Part shown: positions 11,046-22,900 of the stretch, in pieces | Position numbering within the stretch: position 1 is the first letter of the stretch | Layout of the letters: every line of letters begins with the position of its first letter | NCBI GenBank assembly: GCA_017506865.1 | Contig: JAFCMP010000024.1 | Location: forward strand, 682,001 to 746,000 | From: Tribonema minus | Lineage: Eukaryota; Sar; Xanthophyceae; Tribonematales; Tribonemataceae | Direction of reading: 5' to 3' | DNA: 64,000 bases | Program-made: the position numbers and the translations under genes | Notes under the pieces: model-generated | What the model saw: only the letters and a program-made list of their open reading frames with translations | Told to the model about the DNA's origin: nothing | The model's database searches: none

Positions 11046-11689
11046 GAAAACAAATGAGTAAATCCTGCAGCAATTCTCCAATGTCAACACTTTCAGAGCA
11101 AGCCTGACATCCGCAGAGCACTTCGGTATCTAATGGTATACTTCAGAAGTACAGAGTCTTGACCACAGCACAAATGTATTGAACTGAGCCGCATCAGCAG
11201 CAGCCTTGTTGGCAAATTGCATTGCCCAAAACAAGCAACAGTAGGAGGAGCAACAATAGAAGAGGTACACTTCATTGAAATAGTAGCAGGGCAGCAGCTT
11301 GATTGTGGCTCAGGATGAGTGGTTCAGAGTTAGCGTGAGTGATAGCGCAACAGCTCTGCCGGTAGCAGTGTGGGGAACGCCTTGCTATTGTACCCATTGC
11401 CGATTATGGAGCACAGTTATTCATGGCAGCCAAGACAAGCAGTAACCCTATACCAGACAGCCTGCAGCATTGACAAACTACAGCTGATGCAAATAATTTA
11501 ACAATGGCAATACGAGCAGCTTGAATACGCAAGCTCAAGTGGAGCAGACGCTACAATCATTGGCCCGTGCATGGTGCTGAGTAAACTACATACCGTTAAA
11601 GCACATGAAAGTAAGCATGTGCCGTTGTGCACGAGCCGGCTCACCACAGCATACAATTAGAATTAGGAATAGTGTGAGCTAACCCAATA
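11046..11689. other. No confident gene; possible 3' exons of the membrane-protein gene
   Basis: The minus-strand gene at 11690-13135 needs further 3' exons, which should lie here. A donor GTATTGGG follows its last recognised exon near 11690. I could not place the next exon with confidence. Confidence 0.3.
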
Positions 11690-13135
11690 CCTTGAACCTG
11701 CTGTGCTGGCAGCGTCATCTTGGCAGGGACGCGCACAGGCACGCCTACCGTTTGATTGATTGCATAAGGCTTGTGCACTATATATGGGCATGAGTCAAGG
11801 CTAAGTATCGTCGGCAGTACATGGTTGCGCACAGGGCAAAACACCTCTTTCCACTAAACGACTCCAGGAGATGCTGTACACTCGATGACGTGTGTAAAGG
11901 GACCACAGGGCGCCAACTTGAACACTGATGCTTTCAACGATTACAAGCTTGCAGGACTTCCATGAGGTTGTGGTGAATATTGCTTCACCCAGCACCTGGT
12001 TGTCAGCAATGACGACAACCCGTGTTAGTCATGCAAAGCGTCACCTGCTAAATGGCTTTGCACAACTAGAGCTTGCCAAACCTTGATTTGTTTCTATAAG
12101 CTGGGCAGAGCACTGGCCATGTATGCACAGCATCTGATTCTGCGAAGCCTTGTGGTCAACCGCTGCTGCGCTGGCACCTTTTCACGGAGTGCTTCACGCT
12201 GCACACAACGAACCGTATCAAGCGCACACCATGAAAACTGCAATGAGTCCTACAAGAGCATCGTGTATAGTACGTCACCTGCTTCGTCTGTTGCCGCAGT
12301 TCCTGTACCAGTGCCAGTAGATGTGAAGTCAGTCCCTGTGGCCAGCTGGCCAGGCACTCTGTCTTGGCGTTGAGGAGCATGAAGCGCTGAAAAGTGCCAA
12401 AACCATGATACGGCAGGTAGACAGAATATAACAAGTAGAGCATACTCGGCAGCTGCGTCCCGATCTTGTCCTTCTCCAGGCGATCACTGAGAACCCCGGT
12501 GAAGGATGGAAGATGACGATATACCTTCTGCACGGGGACTGCAGATATACTGCAGTAGCAGCAGCGACAGCAGCCGACAATGAGCTTGATGTCAGTACCT
12601 GTACAGTAGTGGCAGAAACAGAGCTGTGCCGACACATGAGGGAACCGTTCGGCGCCCAGGAATCGCTAGCTACTGTGCTGTCAACAGCCCTGCTCTGCCT
12701 GGAACGTGCATCTTTGCCACGCACTTTTCGAAAGATGCTGCACTGCGCCACTGAGACGGAGATGGAAGCAAAGCACACAACTGCCTCACCAGCACAGCAT
12801 GCTTTGTGCAGCCAGTGTCGCTGTGCAGCCAATGTCGTCGCCCACTAGCGACCTTGATGAGCAGAGCAATCAACACCGACCAGCAATATGATCGCTGCTG
12901 TTGCTGCATCGCAGACGTAGTGGAGCATAGCATGGCCAGTTCCTGCCTGTAACGACACAGCTGCGTGCACTACTCTGTACTTCAGAAGTACAACAGTAGC
13001 TACCACCAGGCTATGCATGTGAATGATCGCGAAGGGGTACTCCGGAATGCAAGCCAACGCTCCCTCAAGTATGAGTATCACGCACGTTACTCCTAGGTTC
13101 AAGGTTGACGTGATCTTCATGAAGCAAGTCATGGT
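11690..13135 (-). CDS. Unidentified multi-exon membrane protein (one frame break)
   Basis: Four exons chain with matching phases: 12853 up to at least 13135 (an in-frame ATG at 13135), 12599-12780, 12279-12527 and 11845-11995. Introns have donors GTCGCT, GTACTG and GTGACG and acceptors ending CAG. Exon 1 encodes two or three hydrophobic helices (VTCVILILEGALACI, LVVATVVLLKY and AAIILLVGV). Exon 3 reads KVYRHLPSFTGVLSDRLEK and then a hydrophobic LLYSVYLPYHGFG stretch. The frame of exon 4 closes at about 11845, and a good-looking frame one base away continues to about 11690 (VHKPYAINQTVGVPVRVP). That implies a one-base frameshift, an unrecognised intron or a sequence error. The consistent phases argue that a real gene exists or recently existed. 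No family is recognised, and the 5' and 3' ends are unresolved. Confidence 0.45.
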
Positions 13136-13419
13136 GCACAACAAGAATTCAACGACAGAGCACGAGGTGCTAACTTGGCACTGATCCGCTCAGTTTCCCA
13201 TTACAGCATCACCTGTGGCACGATGCCTGCCAGTGCTCCCATCAGCAACAGCCGTGGGCGAATGCCGCACATTTAGGCCTTTCAGTTCACGTTCCCAGCA
13301 AGCCGATCAGAGATTGTCGTCCGCGCTCATCTGGGTGCCGTCTTAAGAATAGCCGTCAGCGATAGGTGTCGCACAAGATCCAATAATAATTGAACTTTCC
13401 AATAACCAACGACAACGCT

Positions 13420-13691
13420 CTAACTTTGTGCGAGAACGCTGGCTTCATCCTCTGAGACCTCCACGTATGGCTGCAGCGCGATGAGCAGCTGCATCAGCAG
13501 GTGGGCCTCGCTTCGCTGATCCTCAGCCTTGCTGCATCTGCGTCGTTGTTCAGAAAAGGTTGCAAGCGCTCCGGCAACTTTATACTCCTCCAAGTCCTGT
13601 GCAGGCAGCGGCACCAGTGGCGCATGGCACATTTCCTTAGCGTTTCTGCAGGAAAAGCTACAGCAGGGTCTGCCGGTCCTTCGCCTATCAT
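13420..13691 (-). CDS. Small hypothetical protein divergent from NAF1
   Basis: ATG at 13691 and a 30-base exon (13662-13691), then a 65-bp intron (donor GTAGCT, acceptor CACAG), then exon 13420-13596, phase 0 throughout, giving 68 residues. The second exon reads DLEEYKVAGALATFSEQRRR and continues with an amphipathic helix (AHLLMQLLIALQPYVEV). The short first exon is an inference; the second exon is the better-supported part because its composition is that of a soluble helical protein and it lacks the low-complexity bias of shadow frames. Its ATG is 91 bp from that of NAF1 in the opposite direction, implying a shared promoter. Function unknown. Confidence 0.42.
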
Positions 13692-13782
13692 GCTGCCGCC
13701 GCGCTTCGAAATCACACACGAATAAATGCAACACTTCAAGTACTGAGTTGATGTTGTTTTCATTGGCTGTGTACTCGGAAGG

Positions 13783-15912
13783 ATGGTGGATTCCGCTGAA
13801 GCAGCAGCAGCTGCCGTCGCAGCATCTGAATGTTCTGCACCATCAGTTGCCGCCGATGCAGCTCCCGCAGCATCACCGGCGACGGCTGGACCAACTTCAG
13901 ATGCAGCCCAGCCGGAGCCTGATGCAAAAGCAACGTCGGCGGAGCCTGCCTCTGCAGTCAAACGTATAGAGAAGCGCCCTCGCAGCGACAGCAGCAGCAG
14001 CGACAGCAGCGCCGAGGCACCGGGCGCAGAGGGGGCAGCCGGGTGGGTGGTGGATCCTACAGGACGACAAGGACCCAGCGACATCGAGGCCATAGCGATG
14101 GCGCTGGGGGTGCTGCCGGAGGTGGAGCTGCCGCCTGGGAAAACGCGCGGCGCCCCTCAACAGCCAATTGAAAGCACTGCCAGCAGCAGCTCGGAAGCTG
14201 ATAGCAGCGACGACGACGCCGATGATGCTGACGACGAGCCACAAGCCGCCGCGCGGCCTCCCCTTGTTAACGTCGAAAGCGACCTGCTGAGCATTGCGCG
14301 AGAAATGGCTGCTGCCAACATACAACCCGAGGGCGTCGTCGCTGCCGCCGCGGTGAACCCGAACATCCCTCGCCCCCCCGCGCGGGCCCCCCCCGGGGGG
14401 CCCTCCGACGAGAGCGACAACGACAGCGGCGACGACGCGATCGCCGGCGCCGCAGCGATGATGGTCGACGAGGACGCCGACGAGGAGGCCGCGGACGCGG
14501 TCTCCAAGGCGCCGCCGCGCACCGTGAACGAGGTCGACGTGCCCATCGAGCCCCTCGCGCCAGACGCCGTAGACCTCGCCACCGCGCAGCTGGAGCCGAT
14601 CGGCGAGGTCACCGCCGTCGTCGTCGCGGAGCGCGTCATCATCGTGCGCGGCGACGCCGGCGTGGGCGCGCTCGACGAGGGCAGCGTCCTGTGCGCCGAC
14701 GCGCCGCCGGCGGAGGGCGGCGGCGGCGGCGGCGGCGACGGCGGCGCTGCCGCGGAGCGCCGCGTGGCGCTCGGCCGCGTGCACGAGGTCTTCGGCCCCG
14801 TCGCGGCGCCGCACTACGTGGTGCGCGTGGACTCGATGCTGTCGGCGGCGGCGACGGCGGCGCTGACGCGCGCGCGCCCCGGGCAGCGCGTCTCGCGCGT
14901 CGCCGCGCTGTCGGCGTGGCTCGCGCCCGCCGCGGTCGCGCGCGGGCGCGGCTGCGACGCGTCCAACGTTCACGACGAGGAGCCGACGCGCGCGGAGGAG
15001 CTAGAGTTCTCGGACGACGAGGCGGAGGCGGCGCACCGCGCGCGCGTCAAGGCGGAGCGGCGCGCCAAGTTCGCCGAGGAGCACCCGGCTGCGGCGGCCA
15101 AGGCGGCGGCGGCGCGCGCGGAGGCGGCGGCGAAGGCGCGCGCGCAGCGCGGTGGCGGCGGCGCGGGGGGGCGCGGCGGCGGCAGGGGGGGGCGTGGGGG
15201 CGGGCGGGAAGAGAGGGCCATCGCCCGCGCGCGGACGTACGAGAGGCTGCTGGAGGCACAGCGGCAGGCCTACCTGGCGCTCCCTCAGAATTACCCCATG
15301 CCGACAGGGCCGCTGCCGCAGGGGCCGCCGCCGCCGCCCTTCTATGCTGCTGCGGGCATTCCGCCGCCGCCGCACGCGTTCCAGCAACCGATGATGGCGC
15401 AGCAGCCGCCGCCGTTCATGCCGCCTCCGCAGCAGCAGCAGCAGCAGCAGCAGCAGCCCTACGCGCCCCAGCCGTTTGGCTACGGCTACCCGCCGCAGGC
15501 ACCGCACGGGGGGCCGCCCATGGCGCCGCCGCCGGGAGCGCCCATGATGGCGCCGCCGCAGCCGCAGTGGCAGAAGCAGCGGCCGCCGCCGCCGCCGCAG
15601 TGGCAGCAGCCGCCGCCGCCGCCGCAGCAGTTTCCGCCGTACGGCGGCCCTCACGCGGGGCACCAGCAGTACCCGCCGCACATGCCGCCGCAGCAGCAGC
15701 GGCAGCAGCACGCGGCGCACGCAGCAGGCGCGCAGCAGCGGAAGCCGCGCCACCAGAAGTCAAAGGGCGCCGCGAACGCGCAGCAGCAGCAGCCGCAGCA
15801 GCGCGCTGCTGCCGCGGCGGCGGCGGCGCACACGCCCAGTGAGACGCCCAACCTGGCGCTGGGGCCGACACCGTACCACCACTTCGGCCTCGTGCCCCCC
15901 GAGAACAAGTAG
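13783..15912 (+). CDS. NAF1: H/ACA snoRNP assembly factor NAF1
   Basis: Intronless, 709 residues, ATG 13783. Nuclear assembly factor 1 holds the place of Gar1 during H/ACA snoRNP (and telomerase RNP) biogenesis by binding Cbf5/dyskerin. The Gar1/NAF1-like beta-barrel is at about residues 247-392: TVNEVDVPIEP, IGEVTAVVVAERVIIV, GSVLCAD, then LGRVHEVFGPVAAPHYVVRV. It is followed by the NAF1-specific GCDASNVHDEE (~390) and LEFSDDEAE (~408) motifs. The N-terminus is acidic and Ser-rich, with a KRIEKRPRSDSS patch that may be nuclear-localising. The region at ~450-475 is Gly/Arg-rich. The final 230 residues are Pro/Gln-rich with repeated PPPQ and a Q-run, as in other NAF1 tails. The central Gly insert (GGGGGGGDGG) inside the barrel is unusual. 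The start was chosen as the first ATG of the frame, 91 bp from the divergent gene. Confidence 0.9.
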   Translation: MVDSAEAAAAAVAASECSAPSVAADAAPAASPATAGPTSDAAQPEPDAKATSAEPASAVKRIEKRPRSDSSSSDSSAEAPGAEGAAGWVVDPTGRQGPSDIEAIAMALGVLPEVELPPGKTRGAPQQPIESTASSSSEADSSDDDADDADDEPQAAARPPLVNVESDLLSIAREMAAANIQPEGVVAAAAVNPNIPRPPARAPPGGPSDESDNDSGDDAIAGAAAMMVDEDADEEAADAVSKAPPRTVNEVDVPIEPLAPDAVDLATAQLEPIGEVTAVVVAERVIIVRGDAGVGALDEGSVLCADAPPAEGGGGGGGDGGAAAERRVALGRVHEVFGPVAAPHYVVRVDSMLSAAATAALTRARPGQRVSRVAALSAWLAPAAVARGRGCDASNVHDEEPTRAEELEFSDDEAEAAHRARVKAERRAKFAEEHPAAAAKAAAARAEAAAKARAQRGGGGAGGRGGGRGGRGGGREERAIARARTYERLLEAQRQAYLALPQNYPMPTGPLPQGPPPPPFYAAAGIPPPPHAFQQPMMAQQPPPFMPPPQQQQQQQQQPYAPQPFGYGYPPQAPHGGPPMAPPPGAPMMAPPQPQWQKQRPPPPPQWQQPPPPPQQFPPYGGPHAGHQQYPPHMPPQQQRQQHAAHAAGAQQRKPRHQKSKGAANAQQQQPQQRAAAAAAAAHTPSETPNLALGPTPYHHFGLVPPENK

Positions 15913-16754
15913 AGCGCTGCCGTGAGTCGGTCGAGGTAGGCTTCCGGGAGATGTTGAACACGTGCGCACATACATGGTGACTGTCATACACGAGCTCCCT
16001 TGTATGCACGTGCGCACATACATGGTGACTGTCATACACGAGCTCACTTGTATGCGGACGTGCGCCTTTGGCTCACTGATGTTCGCGCAGTGCTGCAATT
16101 GCTGACGCGCTCATGTGCCATCACGCTGCGTCAAATGTACACAGCGGCCCGCGCGCTTGGAAGGCAGCCGTGCTGGCAGCTTCTGTGCCACGCGGCGGGC
16201 CGTGCGTACACGTCTTTGCAGATGTCTTTCTGATGTCGGCACATGAAAGTGATGCAGCTATACGTGGCGACTAGTGCTGCGGCCAGCTGTGTTTGCGTGC
16301 GCTTGCAGCGCGGCATGGCGGCCGTGCTCGAAGGTTGTTGGGAAGTATGCGCCAAGCACGTAACCCGGTTTGACTTCATACACATACCATTGCTGTGCAA
16401 TGTCCGCAACTAATGGCCGTCAGTTTTTGCGCTGCGGCATTCAGCGTAGTGACTATGGTGACATTCGTGCGGAGTGACCATTGCAGTAGGTCAACCTCCT
16501 TGACGATGCTGAGCTGAGCCACCAATGTCAGATGGTCATGAACTAATGCATCGAGTGACAATGCATAGTAGGCACAGGGAGCGCATGGCAAGCAGAATGA
16601 CGCGGTGGAGCAGCTCTGCAGCGCCAATGCAAGGGCGCACGCCACACGCTTGCACCAATTTCAAACAATCACCAAATGAAATACGCCCCCGGTGATCACA
16701 GCACGTTCGCTGATGGATCCACTCGAGGCCACGGCGTCAGCTCGTGATTGCGTG
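15913..16754. other. Convergent intergenic region between NAF1 and SepSecS
   Basis: Holds the 3' ends of both genes and the 48-bp tandem repeat listed separately. No coding sequence with recognisable features. Confidence 0.5.
15959..16054 (+). repeat. 48-bp tandem duplication
   Basis: Two adjacent 48-base copies (15959-16006 and 16007-16054) start CACGTGCGCACATACATGG and end CTTGTATG. They differ at one base (CTCCCTT against CTCACTT). The near identity indicates a recent slippage or duplication 46 bp downstream of the NAF1 stop, inside its likely 3' UTR. Confidence 0.95.
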
Positions 16755-18903
16755 TCATTGCTCATCCTCAGCTGCGCGCCGCGGCTCCGACACTGCGGAT
16801 GCGCAGCCCTCGCCAGCACCTGCGCCCTGCGATGCCAGACTGCCTCCGTCCGCTGCGACGGCAGCAGCGGCGCAAGGCGCCGCGCTTCTGCCGCGCTGCT
16901 TCTGCGCCTCCGCAAATACTTTCGACAGCCTGGCGATGAACTCGTCCGTGTCCGCCTGCCGCATGCCGATGGCGCACGCCGCCGTTAGATACGCGCATGG
17001 GTACTCGTCTACGCTGGACCCGTACCCCCTGAACTCCAGACCCGCTACAGTTGTGACGGCTGGCACGGCAACGGCGGCGGCGGCGCCATCGTCATCAGCA
17101 GCAGCGCCCGAAGCGACGGCGGCAGCACCGGCCGATGCCGCCGCCGCAGCGGCGCTTGTGGCACCGCCACCGCTGCTGCTACTACTGCCGCCGCCGCCGC
17201 AGCTGCTGCCGCCGCCGCTGCTGCTGCCGCCGCCGCCGCTGCCGCCGCCGTTGCCGCCGTTGCCGCCACCGCAGCCGCCGCTGCCGCCACCGCCGCCGCC
17301 GCCGCCGGTCGCGTCCACCACGCGCGTGCCCGACACGCAGCGCAGGAACAGCGCGGCACCGACGCGGCGCGGGTCGCGCACGCGGCGCAGCGTAATCGCG
17401 AACGAGATCGTGTTGTCGGGCGCGGCGATGAGGGCCTCGCCCGCGGCGGCGGCGCACGCAGCGAGCGCGGCGCGGAACTCTTTCGCGCGCGCCTCGCGCT
17501 CGTCGAGCAGGCGGCGGTAGCCGTCCGCGCCCATGGAGAGCAGCGTGATGAAGAGGTCGAGGGCGGGGGCGCTGCTGGCGCGGCCCGCGTAGGTCTTGCC
17601 TACGCGCGCGATGAAGGCCGCGTCGGGGCCGCAGACGATCGCGCCGCCGACGGGGACCATGAAGTTCTGGCGCGCGGATAGGATGCGAGGCGGGGGGGGG
17701 GGCGCGTTGAGACGATTGATCTGCTGATTTGATTTGTACGGGGGCGCAGGGACAGGGAGGAGGGGGAGGGGTGGGTGGCTTCTCCTGATTTCATGGACTT
17801 CCGCTTCGATGTTGGATGTGATTGGCCTTCGCCCGCACAGCATAATCTCTATGTCACACAACCTGCAATTGTGGTGCTGCCTTCAAGCACAGCGGCGCGC
17901 GCACCCCCCCCTTCTCTGCACTGCTCATCGCCTACCTACACACCACCACATTCGCATGCATCGTGAGGAAATGGGCTCAGGACGGTCTCGTGCGCGCCGC
18001 CCCCGTCCCCGCGGCAGCAGCTTATCACACAGCCCCGCCCCCCACCTTGTCCGTGCTCTGCACGACCGCGTCCACGCGGCCCACCGCCATGGCGCGGTTC
18101 ACGAGCGCCGTCGTCGCGCGGCACTGCAGGCCGTACGCGTTGTTGACGACGTGCGCGATGCCCGCGCGCGCGCACAGTCGCGCGGCGACATCGACGTCGT
18201 CCCGCACGCGCGGCGCGAAGCAGCTCGCCGTCGTCACGACGCACAGGATGCGGTCCGCGCCGTGCGCCTCTATGGCAGCGCTCAGCGCCGCGGCATCCAT
18301 CCTCACGACGCCGCTGTCGTCGAGGATGTTGGGGATCATGATCGGCGTGAAGCCCGCCGTCGCGATCGCCTTCAGGCACGACTTCTGGTCGACGCGCGGC
18401 CACAGCACGAGGCGCGCGCCGGGTGGGCGCGAGCCGCGCAGCGCCGCGAGCGTCAGCGCCAGCGCCATGCCCGTGGCGAGCGGCAGGACGAGCGCCGCGC
18501 GCGCGTTGGCGAGGCCCGCCACGCGCAGCGCGTCGCGCGCCAGGCACGCGCACAGGGCACTCATCAGCGAGGAACCCGCCGCCTTTGGCTGCACCTCCGC
18601 TATGTCCCCCGAGCGCCCCACTCCGTGGGCGAGCCTGAAGCAGCGGCGGGCCACCAGGGGGCAGAAGATGCGTGCCTCGCGCTCCCCCACCCCCACGTTT
18701 CCCAGGAAGTTGTTGCTGTCCATCATGGCCAGCTCGCTGAGCAGGTACTCTATGGTGGCCTCATCCCAGCCCGTCGGTGGCAGCCTCCTGTTGGCGAGCA
18801 GAGCTGTGACCAGGTTGTGGCGAGAGTTGAGGGCCTGGCCTGCTTGGGCGATGTAGGTGGGCTTCACGAGGCCTGCTGCCAGTTGCAAGTTCTTTTTGTC
18901 CAT
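16755..18903 (-). CDS. SEPSECS: O-phosphoseryl-tRNA(Sec):selenocysteinyl-tRNA synthase
   Basis: Two exons, 18046-18903 (ATG 18903) and 16755-17666, phase 0, 589 residues. This PLP enzyme converts O-phosphoseryl-tRNA(Sec) to selenocysteinyl-tRNA(Sec) using selenophosphate. Clear blocks are MDSNNFLGNVGVGERE, the phosphate loop HGVGRSGDIAEVQPKAAG, WPRVDQKSC, TTASCFAPRV, HVVNNAYG, and VVQSTDK joined across the intron to NFMVPVGGA. Then come YAGRASSAPALD and SSVDEYPCAYL. The PLP lysine (human Lys284) is Lys286, the last codon of exon 1. A ~90-residue Gly/Ser/Ala insert sits between GTRVV and the LEFRGYG strand, and an Ala-rich tail extends the usual ~500 residues. The start matches the family N-terminus (LVKPTYIAQ). 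The intron is about 380 bp (donor GTGGGG). Its presence means the organism makes selenoproteins. Confidence 0.96.
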
Positions 18904-19933
18904 TGCTTCGCTTGCTTGCACCAATCTGTGCAAAACTCTCTCTTTTTCTGCATGTACATCTTAACTTCGCCAAACCAAACTGCAACTTCAACGCCTCAAA
19001 AGCACACTCGCACTGTTGTGTCGCGCCGGCTGCTCAGAATCCGACGGCAACAGTGTGGTCGGCTTAGTTGGCACCACCGCGACTGCACGTTTAACTGTAT
19101 CTTTTTCTAAGACGAACTGATCATCCTGCAGCTGATGTCTTTTGCTCACGAGCAGGCTGCTAGAATCGGCCTTCTTGTACGCCCTTTAATGGCCAGCTTG
19201 AGGCGTTGAATGACCCAGCTTTATAAGTGCTGCACGTGAAAGCGCCGGACACCGAGGCAGCGCACAAACAATGCAAGCATGATGCACCACATAAAGTGAC
19301 GACGGACTTCTTATTCAAGGCAATGCATGCACTTAACGCACCAAGGGCCTCTGTCTCCAGGTGGGCCACATGCAAGCTGAAAGCTGCAACATTCTCAACA
19401 GCCCCCGCCGCTCACATGCATCAGGCTGCAGACAAGCAGGCGACACCAAGACCCTCCAGATCAGCACAACCATCGTCATCATTCGTGCAGCCCCATGTCG
19501 ACTGCAGTCGAAAGGCACAAGAGTCAAATCCGTGCATCGCACCGCCGCAAGGGCCTGCTGCAGCACCGCTCCACGCAACAGCGCCTCTGTGCGCCCTCCA
19601 TTACCCCTCCCCCTTCCCCTCCTTGCCCCCTCCCCCAAGCCCGCTCATCGCTGCACCAACACCAAGAATATGTCCAATGATACACATGTGTTGAAGAGAG
19701 AAACCAACTTGCACGCGCGGCATTCCCAGGGTCGCCGCTGCGAGCAGCCCCCGGCACTGCCAGCCCCGCGCCGCCCTGCTGTGTGGAGCGCTGTCACATT
19801 GGCAGGCGCAGCTGTCGTACAGCCGCTAACCGCCTGCTGAACCTACGTTGATCGGTGGGAGTTAACATTGGTGTGCTGCGGCCTTTGAGGGGGGGGGCAA
19901 AGGAGGGGGGCAGGGGGGGGCGGCGGGGGGGGG
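18904..19933. other. Intergenic, upstream of SepSecS and downstream of PP2C
   Basis: Both flanking genes are on the minus strand, so this should contain the SepSecS promoter (nearest 18904) and the PP2C 3' UTR. An AACTTCAACGCC motif occurs near 18984. There are C-rich tracts at 19604-19635 and G-runs at 19888-19932. No gene seen. Confidence 0.4.
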
Positions 19934-22900
19934 CTACACGCCGCGCCCCGGCGGCGACGAGTTGCCCGCTGACGCCGGGTCAAAGTCTGGGTCGTCCCTG
20001 CGAGCACACGCACAGGAGAGCCGCGTTAGCGCCGCGTGACAAATTACAGAGGCGCACGCGAATGTTCAAGGGCATGCTCTGAAACGTACACGACAGGCTG
20101 TGGCGTGTCATGAGAGTTCGCTTGCTCTGGCGGAGTGTGTGCAGCGGTAAAACATTGGTGCGCATGACAGCCCTGCCCGCTCCCTCAGAGCTCGTTTCAG
20201 ATGAGTGTAGCGGCCGCAATGTGTGCTTGCTGCAACGCCGCTCAGCGCAGCGATGCAAGTAAGACTCTGGCAGTTCAGTGGTGCCGCGTCACGCTACGCT
20301 CCATGCACTCACAGCGCGAAGTGAGGTGCGCCTGGTGAACTTCAAGTGCAAACCTCGCGAGCTACGGCGTTGGGAGCGACGTGCCACTCCAGCGTGTTGA
20401 TGTTCCCCTCCACCAAATACAACGACGACACGTCTGGTTTGGTGGCGTACCAAAGTGCGGCAACAAGCAACACGCTCAAAGCTGTGCAGATCTATGCATC
20501 ACCACACGTGGTGCAGCAGGAGACTGCAAGCGTCCAGATGGAGGGCTTTGGCCACCACTCTTGTATGTGAACTCACAGCACAACGCAGCGCTGGAGTGAT
20601 GCAACGACAACAAGCTGCGGTGAATCTCAAGCAACAACAAAAACGCAGCGCCGGACCCATCTTGAAACGACGACAAGCTGCCATGACCAACAAGCGATTC
20701 GCGGCGCTCTGATGCGCACTCGACGAGCGCACGCGCAGCGGCGGCGGCAGCCAATGCTGGCGTGACCAACGCACCTTACCTACCTGCGCGACTCCTTCTG
20801 CGCCTGCTCCGCCTCGCGCGCGGCGCGCCGGCCTGCGACGCCCTGCGCAGCAGCGTTCAGCAGAGCAGCGAAAACGACGCCAGCATGTGAGACGCCGCGC
20901 AGCACGCGTGTCTGTACAAGGACAAGGACGCGCAGGTTGCGGGCGCCGGCGCGGCTGCACGGGCGTTGCGATGAGCTGATGGACAAAGGCACGACATGCG
21001 TCTGGCTTGGTCACACATGGTGCGCACGTGAATTGCCGGCCGACAGCCGCAATGCCGCCGTGGCACAGCACGACGCATTCCTCTGCTCCGCATCGCCCCA
21101 CCAGTGCCTCAGGAGCCTTTGCTTGGGAGGGGGAGGGTGGGGTCATTTGCGTCAGGCGTAAGGCATGAGATGCTGCGTTCAAGCACAGCGCGAGCGCAAA
21201 GCGCGCAGCGCGCCGCGCTCGTTCGCTCACCTCCCCCTTGGGGGGAAGATCATTCATGGCATGCGGCATGATGATGCTGCCTTGGCACAGAGCGTGCGAG
21301 CGCGTATGCAGCGCGCCGCTCTCGCGTTTCGCTCACCCACCCCTTGGGGGGAAAGGGGAGGAGATCATTCACAACATGCGGCATAACGATGCTGCTTTCA
21401 GACGCAAGCGCGAGCGCGCAGCGCAGCGCAGAGCAGCGCTCGCGTGTTCGCTCACCCGCCCCTTCCCCGCCTTGAGCGCCTTGAACGCGACCATGACGAC
21501 GCTCATGTTGTCGCGGCTGCCGCGCGCGAGGCACGTGTCTATGAGCTCCTCGCACGCGAGCCCGACGCGCGCCTCGCCGTCCGCAAAGATCTCCATCGCG
21601 CAGCGCTGGCAGTCCTGCGCGAGAGCGGGCAATAGGCGAGCGAGATACACAGAACGATCCCCAGAGTCAGTGCGATCTACTGTAATGAAGCGCCAGTGGC
21701 TGAAGTGCGCTCTCCGCGCTGCGAATGCCGCTGGGAGGCGCACACAAGGATCTCCATCGCGCACGCAAAGATTGAGCGACCGTCACAGCGCGCGGCGATC
21801 TGCGGCAGCGCAAGCGAAGTTCAACACAGCCCTGCAGTGAATGCCGCGCGAGGACAGGGCGGCGATCAGCGCGCCGCACGCGGCGCTGCGTGCTGCACGG
21901 CGCGGACGCTGCAGCTGCACGTGCAATAATGGACGCTGCTCTGCCGCACGCGGTTAGACTGCCGCCTGTTGTGCCGCCTGTTGACCCCCGCTCACCCCCC
22001 CTCCCCCCGATTCCTCGCGCACGGGCGCCGACGGCGTGTCGTAGGCTGCGCCTCAGCGCTCGACGCGCGCGCTCGTACTACTATGCATGACAAGCTCTCG
22101 CATGCGCTCATCGGTGAGTGCGCACGCGCCACGGGCGCAGCGCCAATACGCACTGCAGTTGAGGCGCGCTGCATGTGACAGGGTAGGGGGGGGGGGGGGG
22201 CTGGACGGATGCATCGCCACCGCCGCCTGTCACGACAACAAGCGCGCATTGGGCGATCGCCGCGCACAACTCACGCGCGCATCGCACGCCCGCCACTACT
22301 CACGTCGTTGTTCATGACGTCCCACACGCCGTCGCAGCAGAGCAGCAGGAGCTCGTCGCCGGGCGTCCGCCGGTACACCAGCGTGTCCGGCACGCACGTG
22401 ACCTGCGCGCACGGGGGGAGGGGGGGGGAGGGGGGGGGGGGGCATGCGTGAGCAGCGTCCTCGTGTGGTGGCGATGGAGCGCAGAGAGCCCGCTGTAGAT
22501 GCGTTTGCGCCGTCGCGAGCGCGGCGTGGCGTCACGTGCATCAGGCGCCGCCGAGGCACCGTGCGCAGCGATTAGCACGCAACGGCCCTCCAGCGCCGTC
22601 TGCAGTAGTAGACGCGGGACGGAAGCACGCTGTGAGGGATCCTGGCACGCACTGCTGCGCAGCAGTGCTCACCAACAGCGCGCATGCACATAAATCCTCT
22701 GCGCATCACGCCGCGAACGCGCGCCGATATCGCAGGGAACGGCCGCGCAGCAGCCTTGCACACACAAACGCTGGCGCTTGACATGCAGCACTGGCAGCGC
22801 TCGACATGACGCGCAGCGCGCACACGACAGCAGCGCTGCTGCACCAGTGGGTGGAGGAGCGGGAGCAGCAGTTCTCGACGCCGCGCACATCTCCCGCTTC

